A DNA stretch of 64,000 nucleotides, from the NCBI GenBank assembly GCA_003254925.1, contig QANZ01052150.1, positions 37,141-101,140 of the forward strand. Reading direction: 5' to 3'. Of this stretch, positions 1 to 13,200 are shown one piece after another. The notes beneath the pieces were generated by a model. The model had not been told where the DNA came from. It searched no databases and saw only the letters and a program-made list of their open reading frames with translations. Origin of the DNA: Chamaecrista fasciculata. Taxonomy: Eukaryota; Streptophyta; Magnoliopsida; Fabales; Fabaceae. Position 1 is the first letter of the stretch, and every line of letters begins with the position of its first letter. The translations under genes were made by a program, and so were the position numbers.

Positions 1-473
1 TTCGGAGGAGGAGAAAAATGACGGTGACGGTAGCTGTGTCCGACACGGCGAGGAAGATGGAGTTGAAGATGGCGCTAAGATTTGGGTTATGGATCTGTGT
101 TTTTATGAGAGAAAAAATGAGGGAGAAAAGAAGAAATGAGAGAGAAAATCAGAGAAAACAAATGAGAAAACAAATGAGAGAGATGAGGAAAAGAGGATTG
201 CAATGGAGGGAGAAGCAAACATGTGGGCTTTTTTTTTTGGAGCAAGGCTGAAGTTGATGACAAATGGGAAGGCAACAGGTGGCAATTTCAAGTTTCAAAT
301 TTTGATGGTGCAAGGCTGATGTTGATGATAAAGGCGCCATTTTCGTGCTTATGGTGGAAGATTAAATTTTAAAATTCAAAATGGGAATTGTAAAAGTAAA
401 TGGAATTGGCATCTGGCGGGAGAACAAAATTGAAAGTGAAATTTGCCATGTGTGATTAAGATAGGAGGGACNC

Positions 474-600
474 TGTGCGGAGCGAGGTAGTCGGGCGCCC
501 CCTACTGGGTGGAGGGGGGCGCCCCTAACTGTGCGGAGCGAGGTAGTCGGGCGCCCCCTACTGGGTGAAGGGGGGCGCCCCTAATTGTGCGGAGGGCACT
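474..600. repeat. GC-rich 56-bp tandem repeat
   Basis: Two full units (474-529 and 530-585) begin TGTGCGGAGCGAGGTAGTCG, and a partial third starts at 586. Each unit contains the palindrome GGGCGCCC twice, so a transcript could fold. The GC content is far above the surrounding AT-rich DNA. An N at 472 sits at the left edge, so copy number may be affected by assembly. Confidence 0.7.
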
Positions 601-630
601 TGATTGGTTCGAGCGCGCTTTGCAGGGTGT

Positions 631-853
631 GAAGGGGGGAAGAGGCCCGGTGCGAGGGCCGTTTAGGCGTACGCCCAANTGGCAGAGCAAAACCTTGTTT
701 TTTTGAATAGTATAGATATGTAAATTCCGAAGCAATTAAATAGTTATTGTGAACTTCGAAAACATCAGACTCTTTGTTAACACTTAAAAATTAAAATGCA
801 TATGNGAAGGGGGGAAGAGGCCCGGTGCGAGGGCCGTTTAGGCGTACGCCCAA
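631..853. repeat. 48-bp GC-rich direct repeat flanking 127 bp, bounded by N
   Basis: The same 48-bp stretch, starting GAAGGGGGGAAGAGGCCCGG and ending in TAGGCGTACGCCCAA, occurs at 631-678 and 806-853. Single Ns stand at 679 and 805, directly at the repeat edges. The 127 bases between them are ordinary AT-rich sequence. This is what a mis-joined or collapsed repeat looks like, although a real direct repeat is possible. Confidence 0.6.
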
Positions 854-2530
854 ATAGTGATGTATCACATATGAACATCATCAGGTCTTTTTGTTTCCAT
901 GTCTCTTCACCTCCTTCAAAGGACACTTTATAGGTTGAGCCCTTAATGGTTTTGTGAGAGGAAAAAAAAAGTTAAATTGTTGACATTCTATTATTGTCAC
1001 GCCCTCCAATTACATAAAATGACAAATATATGACAAATTAAAATTTATGATTATGCACTTCAACAGGTTTATTCTATATAATTTATCTTTATTAAGAGTT
1101 TTGGAAGAAAATTGGTCTTTATTATAGGTTGATTGAAAATGTATACTATCGTTCTCAAACTTTTTCCAACGAGATTTAATATTGGATCGTTTGAAAAGTT
1201 ATATTCAACTCATTTTTGCCCTATCAAAACATAATTTTTGTATATATTATAGAGATTTTGATGATTTAATTATTAGGTCGAAGTTTGTAAGAATGAGTTT
1301 TTGGCTTCTATATGAGTATAGAGATGTGAAAATAATGTTCTTTGACCAAAATGTCTAAGGCAAATTAATATAACATCTTCTCACTTATATATTCTTTAAC
1401 TTTCTCTTATTTTTTTCTCTTATTAGAGACTTTTATCTCTAATATTCTTCTTCAAGTCTAACTAGTTTAGGCTAGGTGTGTCTTGTCTCATACTCTTGAA
1501 CATGTGTTCTTTCGGAGTTTCAGAGGTTTGAGGTCTCTTTTGTTTTTTGTTTGAAGTCATTGGGCTTTGATATCTTGTTGAGATTTTGATGATTTAAGTC
1601 TAAATTTTGTGTGAAGAAATTTTGGCCTGTATATGGGTATAGAGAGGTGAAGACAATTTAGTATAACAATTTCCCACATTATATATCCTTTAACTTTCTT
1701 TTATTTATTCAATGGGGGACTTTTATCTCCAACACATATAATGTATCATTGTAAAAGTTTTTTTTTTTTAACTATTTTTGTTGTATATTAAAAATTAAAT
1801 CCTTGTAATATAAATTGTGCGACAAAAAATAAATTGGATACAAATTAGAGTAAATTATATTTTTGTATTATATGGTCATGATCGATTCTATTTTGGTACT
1901 CCAAGTTTAAGAAGGAGGGGGGGGGGAGAGAGAGAGAGTTAAGTAAAAAAGAAATATGAGATAGAAAAGGTAAGAGAGAGAGAGAGTTAAGTAAAAAAGA
2001 AATATGAAATAGAAGGGGGAAGGGAGAGAAAGTTAAGCAAATAAGAAATTTCAAATTAACAGGGTAGAAGAATAAGAAAATGCAAAAGATGAAGAAAAAA
2101 AAGAGAAAAATAAAAAAGAAAAATTAAATTAAATTAAAGTGAGAAGAAGAAGAAGAAATTTGAGATAAGGGGAGGGGGAGAGTTAAGTGAAAAAGAAACT
2201 TTAGAGAAAGAGAAGAAGAAGAAAAAGTGCAAAAGATGAAAGAGAGAAAAAACAAAAAGTAAAATAATTAAATTAAAACGAGATACTGAAGTAAAATTTG
2301 CGATAATTATATAGTATAAAAATATAATTTACTCTAAAAATTAAATGTTATAAAAACGAGAAAGTGACAAGATTCTCAAATATATTCCTAGTAAAATCTT
2401 ATTGCATTTATATAAGTGTTTTATCTGATTTAATATTAATACTTGAATAATATATTAAATTATCTTTAATGACTTTTTATTCAAAAAATTATTATAAAAA
2501 CACATGACTATTGAATTATTAGCAAACGAT
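854..2530. other. Noncoding, no gene seen; purine-rich tract
   Basis: No reading frame here resembles a protein. The right half (about 1910-2300) is a GA-rich tract with repeats of GAGAGAGAGTTAAG. The TRIM-like direct repeat at 1251-1736 is listed separately. Confidence 0.5.
1251..1736. repeat. Diverged direct-repeat pair, possible TRIM remnant
   Basis: Segments 1251-1447 and 1579-1736 are related along their length: both begin GAGATTTTGATGATTTAA, share a CTTTAACTTTCT(T/C)TTAT block and end GACTTTTATCTC(C/T)AA. The spacing and an LTR-like end (CTCCAACA in the second copy) suggest the two LTRs of a small nonautonomous retrotransposon. No clear primer-binding site is seen between them, so this is only a suggestion. 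Confidence 0.35.
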
Positions 2531-2533
2531 TTA

Positions 2534-3485
2534 GGGCCTGTTTGGAACCCCTTAATTCCAATCCCATCTCATCCAATCATCATCTCATCTTAGAATTTGA
2601 TGAACAATAATGTTTTGATGTTTGTTGGAACCTCCATCTCATCTACATCATAATCTCATTCACAACATCATCTCATTTTCTCTTACAATTATCAATTTAT
2701 CCCTACTTATACANTCCCGAAGAGTACCTCCATATATTCTAGTTTAGACATTTTACCAATATTTATGACCAAAATGAATAATTTTGCCAACATTTAGGAC
2801 CAATTTGAACTTTTTGAAATATAATAGACCAAAATGAATATTAGGACATACATTTAGGACCAAAATGAACCTTTGACCAAACATTTTAGTGTTGTTTGTA
2901 ATTTGCATTATGGTCCTCAAACTATTATTTCTTATTTTTTTGTCATTGAATTTCATAAATAGACTCCATTATTGGTGACCGGGATTTTTTACAGGCCCCA
3001 ACTTATCATTTACACATGTTAGGGATTGATTAATTGGACCAGTACAAATTTATGGACCAAATTGTAATCTTAAAATAATTTTCATGTTATTTTTACTTTA
3101 GCCCATCATCTCATCCAAATGGATTGACCCAAAAACTTTCATCCAAAAATATCTCATCCTCACGCTTTCCAAGAGCATCTAATCTCGACATCATCTCATC
3201 CAACCCACCACCAAACACCTATCATCTCATCTCATCTCATTTTAATATCTCAATCTCATTTCATTATTTCTTACCATTTATACCTATATACAAAATAAAT
3301 AAATCCAACAACCTATTTCACCTAACCACAATCATTACATACCCTTTTATATAATTTCACACCCTATTTAATATTATTTTCTCTAAAATCACCTAAACAC
3401 CAATATATCATCTCATCTCATTATAACATCATCTCATCCAAATCACTTGGATGAGATTGGCTTGAGCTGCAACCCAAACATGCCA
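2534..3485. mobile_element. PIF/Harbinger-type MITE
   Basis: The left end reads GGGCCTGTTTGG and the right end CCAAACATGCCA, imperfect inverted termini. TTA stands immediately outside both ends (2531-2533 and 3486-3488), the target duplication expected for PIF/Harbinger elements. The interior is rich in CATCTCATC repeats. A 5'-truncated relative lies at 34895-35488. Half of a second MITE (2745-2885) is nested inside, and an N at 2714 lies near that junction. Confidence 0.6.
2745..2885. mobile_element. Half-copy of the GGTCCTAAATGTATG MITE family
   Basis: This stretch matches the right half of the MITE at 20449-20991, ending ACATACATTTAGGACCAAAATG then TTTGACC with small differences. Only one arm is present, so it is truncated, possibly at the assembly join at 2714. 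Confidence 0.5.
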
Positions 3486-3488
3486 TTA

Positions 3489-4056
3489 GTAATTGAAAGT
3501 TAAGAATAGAAAACTTAATCCTATAAAATATTATCTGATATATCTTCAAGTGACGTGCTATTAAATATTGATCTGATACTATTAAATGTCTTATTTGTTG
3601 TCATTAGATTGTCTTATCATCTTTAAATAATAGTTAAACAACACAAAATACACAAATTTAAAAACACCCAAAGCGATACACATTCGGCAATCTTGGTTCT
3701 TGAGGAGTTGAAAACTGTTTTCTTCAATTTTTGAATTTATACAGTTTTCACTTTTCATTCAATATTCTTCAACATCTATTGTGAGTTTCGTGCAACTCAA
3801 ACTTCTTATTTTTTTAATTTTTATTCATTGGAGTCTACATCTCATACCTCTCGCCACTTATGTCCCGAATCTAAAACTTGATTTCATAACTTACTCATTT
3901 TACCTATTTGTTGTTATTTATGTCTTCATTCTCCATATTTAGTGAAAAAAAAATTGTGGGAACAAGTTATCAAAACAAAGAGATAGATAAGGAGAGGTGA
4001 TGCCGATTCAAACTAAATAACAATAATTGTTGATTCACTTTGAAATCCGACAATTT
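3489..4056. other. Noncoding, nothing recognised
   Basis: AT-rich sequence without a credible reading frame, terminal repeats or RNA signature. Confidence 0.4.
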
Positions 4057-4065
4057 GCTTTAAGG

Positions 4066-4595
4066 CATAGTGCAAAAAACTGGACCGGTCATCAAAACGG
4101 TAGAAGGCTCGGGTCACTGGTTCAATGGTTCAACCGTTGGGTCACTGGTTTAACCGGTTGAGCCGGTTTTCTTAAAAAATACATTTTCAAATATACATAT
4201 TCATTAAATTCACATTAATATATTGCAATAATTTAAATATAAAGTAAATATTAAACACTTTAGCACTTTTGGAGCTATTTTGCAATTTTAACCATAACAA
4301 GTTTTGTAAAAATTACATATTGACCCCAAATTTTTTTTAAAGTTTTCATTTTAGTCCATCTACAATATGTATCCAGGGACTAATTTGTAATTTTTTGAAA
4401 TTTTTTTTGAGTCAATATGTAATTTTAAAAACTTTGGCGGGTCAAACCGGTTCACGGTTCATCGGTCTACCGGTTGAACCGGTGACTCACCGGTTCAACT
4501 GCAATCCAGTATTTTCTTTTCTCCGGACTGGTCTAGGCTTCGGTTCGCCGGTTCACTTGTCGAACCGCCCGGTCCGGTCCGGTTTTTAATACTAT
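4066..4595. mobile_element. MULE-type MITE with 9-bp target duplication
   Basis: The left terminus CATAGTGCAAAAAACTGG is inverted at the right end as CCGGTTTTTAATACTAT. The 9-bp GCTTTAAGG flanks both sides (4057-4065 and 4596-4604), typical of Mutator-like elements. The arms are dominated by runs of ACCGGTT. The centre (TATTGACCCCAAA / GTCAATATGTAATTTT) resembles the centre of the MITE at 13428-13827, so the two families are related or share a core. Confidence 0.75.
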
Positions 4596-4604
4596 GCTTT
4601 AAGG

Positions 4605-5298
4605 TATCATTGTCTTTGAGTTTCAGATAAGTTTTTTCTTTTAATTTCTTTGTTTAGATTTTGCGATTCTTTAGTATGATACGATGATTTGTAACAAATG
4701 TGTCAAGCCACGTTAGCACTGAATAGTCGCGTCACTTGAGAACTCCAAAACTTATCTCCTACTATGATCAAATATATACACGATGCATAAAATAATGTCT
4801 CACCAAAAAAAAAAATATATACACGATGTAAATTAAATTTAAATTAATGAGATCAAAACATAGATATTGAACAAATAAAAAAAAATAGTTAACATAAATA
4901 ATTTTCATGAATTGACTCATTCATCTCGTTTTTTCAAAGATAGAATTGTAATTTAACTAATAATTCAAGAATTAGAAAATATATTTTCTCAGTATTTATT
5001 TATTACTATTTTTATTAGATAAATAATTAATATACATTGTAGAATTTGCGATAGTGATGAATGTGTTAGTATTAACTATTAACTCTTGAGATTATCATTG
5101 AACTAAACAAGTTACTGAAAAATTAATTACTTATAAAAATTTACTTTCTTACACCTGAAAGGAAAGAATGCTCGGTCCATTGGCATTTGATTCTGAAGAT
5201 TAGAGCAACTGAGATGAATTAATCAGGCAATTTATTTTGCATATGAAGAGATAAATAATGAATAAACATTTTGGGGGTCAAATAAAGAGTACTAATTG
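4605..5298. other. Noncoding, nothing recognised
   Basis: AT-rich spacer; no reading frame, repeat termini or RNA gene could be supported. Confidence 0.4.
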
Positions 5299-5505
5299 TC
5301 AACAAAGATTGACTAAATTAGCTAGTAAGTAGTCAACTCATGACCTATAAGGTGGTGAATTTGAATATCGTTATCAATGTGAGAACCTTGTTGTTAAGTG
5401 ATTTGTAAATATCTCTATAAACGCTTATAGAGCTTGAAGACATGCTCTGATCTGGGTGAGTCCCAAAACTTAACTCACCTAAATTTTTTTTAACCAAAAT
5501 AAAGG
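5299..5505 (+). mobile_element. tRNA-derived SINE, degenerate copy
   Basis: The stretch aligns along its length with the SINEs at 17042-17249 and 52840-53039: a tRNA-like head (AGTCAACTCATGACC, then a decayed B-box GAATTTGAATATCG), a body with GAGAACCTTGTTG and CGCTTATAGAGC, and the tail AACTCACCTAAATTTTTTTT. The B-box is mutated, so it is unlikely to be transcribed. Confidence 0.7.
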
Positions 5506-6050
5506 GCACAGATTAAAAGAAAATTACATGTATCATGTAATGTACGGGAGATTGGTAGTTAAGATTAAAAATGGAAAGTGGAAGGCGAACGGGTCACAGA
5601 CGGCGATTGACCTATGAAGACTGGTCAGCGTCCAGAATATAGCAAATGCGGTAATAAACATTGATTAATCATCATAATTATGTTAAATGTTTTCTCAAAT
5701 CCACATTACATTACATTTTACATTTCTACAAAATTTTAGTGTTATTGAAAACAATTGACCATACTCGATCGTCTTCTATTGACTGTTGACAGAAAATATT
5801 TCACATATTACAATCTGTTAATTAGAACTATTATATTGATATTGATATGTTGAATTTTGCTTGGAGGGGAGCGATTCGATTTACCATTCAAGGTTACATT
5901 ACAACCTGTGAGTGTGAAGGATTGAACAATGAAAGATGAATACGCAGACAAGAAGAAATCTCTTGGAGGGACCCACACCCATATTTGCATCTCTCTCTCG
6001 TTGCCTGCCACCTCTTTCTCTTAAAGATACTTTCTCCCAATTATTTTGCC
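5506..6050 (+). promoter_or_regulatory. Upstream region of the kinase gene, no defined elements
   Basis: Noncoding sequence between the SINE and the kinase leader. A pyrimidine-rich block (about 5988-6030, CTCTCTCTCG then CTCTTTCTCTT) is a type often found near plant transcription starts. No TATA box could be assigned with confidence. Confidence 0.3.
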
Positions 6051-7287
6051 ATCACCAACGAGGTCGAACACAGCTCTTTCACAGACACACAGAAAAAAAA
6101 AAACAAAAGAAAAAGGAACTTTGCTTTATTTTTTTTCTCCGATTTTAGCTTTTATTTTTCTTAATTAGAAAAAGGAAGAAAAGCTGGTGCAGTTTCGATC
6201 CCTGTGCCTTAGACTTTGGACGGTTTGCTACGGAGAGAGAAAGAGACGATCAGAAGAGAGAGAGAGAGAGTTGAAGGTTAAAACCGTCTGAAGCTGTATT
6301 ATTATCATCATTGTGGTCGTGTTCGTGGTCGTTTTTAGTCCTCGGAGTTCAAGTCCCAGTGGGTGGTTGATGATGAATTGAACCCCAGCTGAATCGGTTC
6401 GATTTGCCTGGGGGATTTTGTTTCTCTGACCTCGTCAGATTCAGTTCTGGTTCAATTCAAGCTTTTCTTAGTACCGAAACCCTAGGTTTGTATTCTTTAT
6501 CCTGAATCTTTAACTTCACTTTGACTGTTTTTCTTGTTTCAATCCATCAAGTGGCTGTATTTTCAATTGGGGAAAGATAGATATAGATTCTTTGGTTGTC
6601 GTTCTCCGATGGGTGGCTTCTTACTCCGTTAATTCATTGTTATTACTGATGGAATTCGTATACCACTTCATAGTTAGCCCAAGTTCTAAATTCTGAATTG
6701 GGATTTTATCGAGGAAAAACTATGTGCTTGTTTTAGGACTTTTATAGCATTACTATCCTAATCTGATTATTGTTGCACTTGTTTATCATCATCACTCCTA
6801 CTTCTTTGCACTTTTATTTTTAATATGTAGAGTCAATTGATCAATTTTGTATTGGAGAATCGAGTCTGTCTTTCTCTTGATGTGATAGAACTTAACCCGT
6901 CTGTTCATTACTTCATTTGCGGTGCTAATCTGTTGTTATGTTTGCTGCATAGCATGTAATGGTGTCTGTTCAATTTGATAGATCAAGTTGTCTAATTGGT
7001 AGATGCAGATTTAGCTGATTGTATTCTCTAGTATCAATCACCATTGAATGAAGGCAATTGAGGTTTCTTTACTATTGTGAAATTGAAAGGTAATTTTGGC
7101 TGGTGGAATGTCTTCATCAAGTTGTTGGATGCAATTTCTTGTTTGTTTTAAGGAACGGAGGAGTGCTACGAAATTTGGAGATATACCACATTGACTTGAA
7201 GCTCACCTCTTCAGTATGCAATCTGTGCATTTTAAGTGGTACATATAGGAGTAAATAGAGTTTGGATATTATGATATAAGAAAGAAA
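6051..7287 (+). other. Kinase 5' leader with probable 5'UTR intron
   Basis: A leader upstream of the kinase start. The junction CCCTAG|GTTTGT at 6485/6486 is a good donor, and CACCTCTTCAG ending at 7214 a good acceptor, so a 5'UTR intron of about 730 bp is plausible. An in-frame TAA at 7252-7254 upstream of the ATG at 7288 supports that start. The leader was inferred, not demonstrated. Confidence 0.4.
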
Positions 7288-10200
7288 ATGGAGCCTGCAT
7301 CAGAGAAAAAGTTTCCTCTCAATGCAAAAGATTACAAGTTATATGAAGAAGTCGGCGAAGGAGTTAGTGCCACTGTGTACAGGGCTCTCTGTATTCCACT
7401 CAACGAAATAGTTGCCATCAAGGTTCTTGATCTTGAAAAGTGCAACAATGATCTGGTATGCATGCTAATCTCCTAGGCAACGTATTTATTTATTGTCAGC
7501 TCATTGTGTGTAATTAGTTTCTTGATCTTTGAACATAATGCATATAAAATGTTTTTGCTTACAAGTTGTAACTAAGTGGCCTTTAGTTATTTCTTTCTAG
7601 TGACCCTTGAACGAGGTTCATTACCTCCGAGGCTCGTTTTTATTTCACCGTTTCACTTTATTTTTTTTCAAGTTTTTGATGATATTGTGTTTTCTTCAAC
7701 AATAAATATTGTTCCATGTATTGTATGTAGAAATATAGAATCACATTATTACTGTCATGTTTTGCTTTTCTTGGCTATTCATTTATATTGCATTGCTACA
7801 CGCTGGGATTCAAATATTCAATGGCTTATTAAAATATAAGATGCCATCACATAGATCATTATCTTATGCTGAATTGTGCATTTTTGCCACTTTATGTGTG
7901 AAGTTCTCTGCGTTCTTACTGATTGTGTTCTATACAATGCCGTATCCTTGCAAATTATGCAGGATGGTATCAGGAGAGAGGTACAAACAATGAACTTGAT
8001 TGATCATCCAAATGTTTTGCGGGCACATTGCTCTTTCACTGCTGGGCACAACCTATGGGTTGTGATGCCATACATGTCGGGGGGATCCTGCCTTCATATA
8101 ATGAAATCTGACTATCCTGAGGGTTTTGAAGAGCCTGTCATCGCTACTTTATTGCGGGAGGTTCTGAAAGCTCTTGTGTATCTTCATGCTCATGGGCACA
8201 TACATAGAGATGTTAAGGTATTCCACAGCATCTTAGTATCATTTGTCCTCTTCTTTCATAAGTATATGCGGCCTTTGTATCCAAAAGAGCTGAATTTCTC
8301 AATCAAAGAACTTTTTCTTTTTTAACTTTTTGTAGTTTATAATTTGTTAGAAAAAAGAAGTCACTGAAGAGAAGAGAAGATCAATAAAAAACCAGCCGAT
8401 TAGCTCGGCACACCTAATCCTCCTTAAAAATAATTTGTACAAATAACTTCTAGTACTATGAATAGAGGGTTGACAACGAGTGTAGCATTTGAAATGCATG
8501 TCCATGCATATATTTTTTACAAATATTAATAGGATCGACCAACTTGGGTGTTCCGTTCTCTATAGAATCATAGATAACTAAATGGAGTCATGTGTGATAA
8601 ATTCTGAAAGTAGTCAAGGTACTCTGATTTCTCCTTTTCTGGAGTTAATTTTGACGCTTAGGAAGCTGAATCTAGACTGAAATCTCTGCTATTTACGATT
8701 TTTTATCTCTTACAAAGAATTTAAATATGCAGGCGGGGAATATTTTGATTGATTCTAATGGTGCTGTCAAATTAGCTGACTTTGGAGTGTCAGCATGTAT
8801 GTTTGATGCTGGAGATAGGCAAAGATCAAGAAATACTTTTGTTGGAACTCCTTGCTGGTACTATTTACTTCCTTTCGGTCTCCTACATCATTGTGTATTA
8901 TTTGAAACTTGGTTATCATTACATGTCTATTGAAGATTTGAATTCTCTCTATTTCCTGTAGGATGGCTCCTGAAGTGATGCAACAGTTACATGGATACGA
9001 CTTCAAGTAAGTCTACTTTTATCCTTTCCTCCACTTGTGTTAATTTCTTGCTCATCTGCACCTGTTTTTCCATTCATCATAGATACCTGACTATCTGAGC
9101 CCTTTTTTTTGGGTTTCTGTAAACAGGGCAGACATTTGGTCGTTTGGTATAACAGCACTTGAACTTGCGCATGGTCATGCCCCATTTTCAAAATATCCTC
9201 CAATGAAAGTAATACACTTGACTTCCAAATTTACTTGCATGTGCCAACTGGTAGAATATCTTCTTTGTGTATGTGATTTTAAATTTAATCCCTTCCCTTT
9301 GTTTTTCTGGATGCAGGTTTTGCTCATGACTTTACAAAATGCCCCACCAGGCCTTGATTATGAAAGAGACAAGAGATTTTCTAAGGTTTGCAATGTTCAC
9401 ATCACGCCTTATACTTCGTAGCATCTTTCACTTGTGAAGTACTTTGTTTACAATTTGCTCTTCCTTTATTTCCAGTCTTTCAAAGAGATGGTAGGCAACT
9501 GCTTGGTGAAGGACCCAAAGAAACGGCCATCTTCAGAAAAGCTTCTAAAACATCCATTCTTTAAACATGCTCGCCCCATTGAATATCTATCTCGTACCAT
9601 TCTAGATGGCCTTGCTCCTCTAGGAGATCGTTTTAGGATTCTGAAGGTTTGCTGTTTTTATCCAAGTTCTCTCTCTGTTCTGTTCAATAAATATGTTACT
9701 TGGTATAATTCCTCTTTCCTGCTTTTCTTTTCTAGGCAAAAGAGGCTGATTTATTAGTGCAAAATAAGGCTCTTTATGAGGATAAGGAACAACTATCACA
9801 GGTTAGTTGATTTTAAAAATTTGTAGCATATTTTTGGTCCTGGGATAGTTTTGGATTTTAGGCCGTGATATTCTAAGCCCATCCTGTTGTCTTGTCAAGA
9901 GTAAATGGATTTAACTTCTCCAAAACTTATGCTTCTTGTTATGCTTAGAAAACAGACATGATTATTTTAGTGGCCTCTCACTGTTGTTCTCCTCATGGTT
10001 CTTAAAGAGGTGTCCCTGTCCGTTATGCAGAGGGACAGGGTGGCTTTGTTAATCTTGCTCTCTTTCAATAAGTTTAATCTCTTCTGGAAAAAGCTTCATT
10101 TGTCTTATTCAAGGTGCTTCAACTCTTAAAAGAAGTTGCATATGTCCAAAAGCTTACTTTGAAGCTTGTTAACTCCAGGATGTTATTATATTGTGTTGCA

Positions 10201-13200
10201 TGTTTGTATTCCTCGAACTGTTTTGTGATGGTCAGGATTATCTTAAATGCTTCCACCTCCCCCCCTCCCCAATTTCTTATTGAGTTTATGTTACTGTTAC
10301 AGTGTGTTATAATTGATTAAATGAACTAGCATAATTGCTCAGATTACTTGGGCTTTTTTAACAATTTGATCTGTTGTGCCATAACTTTTTTGTTAGTTAT
10401 TTTTTAGTAATGAACTTTTCTCTATTGACTGGGTGATAAGTGATTGATTCAACAAAAGGAAAGTGAAATTTTTACTATTTTGTAAAAAAAGGGGTGATAT
10501 GAATTTTTTCATGTAATGAATGGATTACTACAAGTTAATTTTGAATGAATTCATAATATGTAAAATATATCTCAAATTTATGAAGGTTAATTGATTTTGG
10601 TTTCGTTCTTGTTTATGAAGAGTTGTCATAAGGTTGCTTTATATGATTTTATAAAACATTAGCATGGAAGAGCTTTATTTGGAAGGAGGAATTATATGAA
10701 AGAATTCATTTCAAAGAGAAGCATAATGATTCAGCGGAATTCATATAAAATGGTTTTTGATATAAGCAATTGATAAGACCAAGTAATGTCAGGGTAGATA
10801 ATTTATTCCTGAGTTGCCTTCACTTCCATTCCTGAGTTGCTTCACTTGCAGGGGTACTTCTTATGTTGAATAACTATACATTGATTGTGTATGTTTTGTG
10901 TCATTCAGTGTAGGCAATTTTCAGCCTTTAGGATATTAAAATCCGCTTTATTTTCATGCAAACTCTCTTATTTACAGAAAGAATATATTCGAGGAATTAG
11001 TGCCTGGAATTTCAACCTTGAGGATTTAAAAAGTCAAGCAGCTCTTGTAAGTATTTACATCTTACTGCTATCTGATTTTATCTTTTTTAATATGGTGGAA
11101 AATCTTTGCATTATAATTATGTATCATCTAACCAATTATGTGTTACCTTCAGATTCAAGATGATGACATGCCAAATTTGGAAAAGCCCGATATGGGTAAG
11201 AAGCTGATGGACAGGTCTGATGATAATGGGGTTCCAGCGGAAGAGTTATGTGTAAAAACTAACCATTCAGATGCTACACCTGCACTGGACAAGGAGGTGT
11301 TGTCTTTAAACGATCTATTATTATATTTATCCTTTTGAAATTTATAACTTTGAACTCTAAAACCCTTCTTTCGAAGTAGATTCTAGCCTGTATCCATTCA
11401 TATGTTGGTTTTTGCATTACATCTTATTTCAGGATGGGCTCAACGATCTTCAGGATTTGGAGAGTTCTTTTTCTTCATTTCCAATTAAACCTCTTCAAGC
11501 ACTCAAGTAGGGCTACTCCCCGATCTTAATTTTTATTTCTCTACCTTGTGTAATTTCCATCTTTTCAAGTACTGGTTGTCTTTTGTTCTGGATATCATGC
11601 ATGTATGCCGTGATGTGGAAGCTTTGGGTTCAAACTGACACATTTGTCATTTTAACTACTTTAAAACTGAGTTATTTATTATTTTTTGTTAGATTTTTTA
11701 GCAATAACTATACATCGGAGAATCCATTTGCTTCTCAAACCTTAATATCTTGTATTTTAGACCTTAATTACAATTTGTAGTTTAGGCCAATTCTAACTTT
11801 AATAGACAGATTCAAACCTATCCTAAATGCCTTTCTTTTGCGAACATTGAGTTTCGAAACCTTTAATGTGCCCCTTCAGACAGTTGCGTGAACAAAAGAA
11901 TTGCTGCTTCTGACTACCTGTGAAGAAAACTATAATTTTTGGTGTGTGATGTCTCTGTAATTTAGTTTTCAGGAATTATGGCTTGCTTGCTTTGTCATTA
12001 GAGCTTTCTATATTTGTTTCACTTTTTAACTTATAACAAGAATGGTTTATAGATACAATTATACATGGTAGGTTAAAAGAACTATGCATAAAAATGTCCA
12101 TGAATTTATGAGAAGTAGAATTTTATATCTTTAGTGTTTTATTTTGTATTTTCCTTTCACTATGTATGTTAAACAAGATTATTTTATAAGTTTAGCAATG
12201 AAGTTTTATTTTTTTCATGTATGAGTCTTGCAGAGGTTGTTTCGATATTTGTGAGGATGATATAAATAATACTAGTCCAAAGGATTTGGATCAGGATTAT
12301 GGAAGAAACGAGAATGGAAGTTCTGCCTTGAGTAATTCGTTGCCACAAAATGCTGTATCTGAGCAGAAAAAGTATTTGAGCGGTTCTCTGCTACCTGATA
12401 ATGTTCTTTATCCTAAAAAGATTGCTACTGATGGAGACAGGTAATTTCTATATCTTTGGATGTGATGCTCATAGCATTTCTTTTACAGTAGTATTTTATC
12501 TTTCCATTTCTGGACGTATTTCATTTCTAGAACTTTTACAGTTTATGAAGGTAATTGTCTGGCAATGAATTCTTTTGTTTTAAGGACTTCAAGAGGAACG
12601 TCTGTTACCTATGCCTATGAATGAACGGAGAACTATAGAGCTAGAAAGAGAAATAAATTCAGCACACTCCTTGATTTAGGATCAGTATAGGATAAAAGGA
12701 AGGGAGAGAATTAGGGAGATGAGATAGAGGAAGAAGGAGAAAAGGGGGTAGAAAGGGAGAGAAACAAATACTGATATTCTATTCCGTTGCTAAGGTGAAT
12801 GAAAAGTCCACAACCATAGGTTTATAAATAAAACTAAAAACTGCTTGAAAAAATAGTAATGAGTAGTCTCTAAATTAAAAAATTAATTCATGGCTAAATT
12901 TTTTATTTACAAAGACTATTACCCATGTCACTCCTAATATTATTTTGCCATTCGTCATCAGGTTTCTTTTGAATTCTCTTATTTGTGAGGATTGAAAAGT
13001 ACTGATATTAGATAGATAATTGTTTGCATTTCTGGCCTTTTTTTCTTTTTTGAAAAAAAAAGGTTCCTAACAATTGGATGTTTTATCTTTCTGTTGAAAG
13101 CTTGCTGTGTTTTGATCTGTGAGTATTGTGATAATTTTATCATGTATGTGTGCTTGCCACTTTACTGTTGTTGCATATTTTTTGCAGTCTGTGTGCTGAT

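Noticed and set aside
18-291. Open frames on both strands near the left edge
   Set aside because: They follow a low-complexity purine-rich tract (GAGAGAAAA repeats), show no known domain and no splice context. A truncated gene at the window edge cannot be excluded but is not supported.
3124-3354. Small Ser/His-rich protein genes (also 35086-35364)
   Set aside because: They lie inside Harbinger-like MITEs full of CATCTCATC repeats; both frames are by-products of the repeat.
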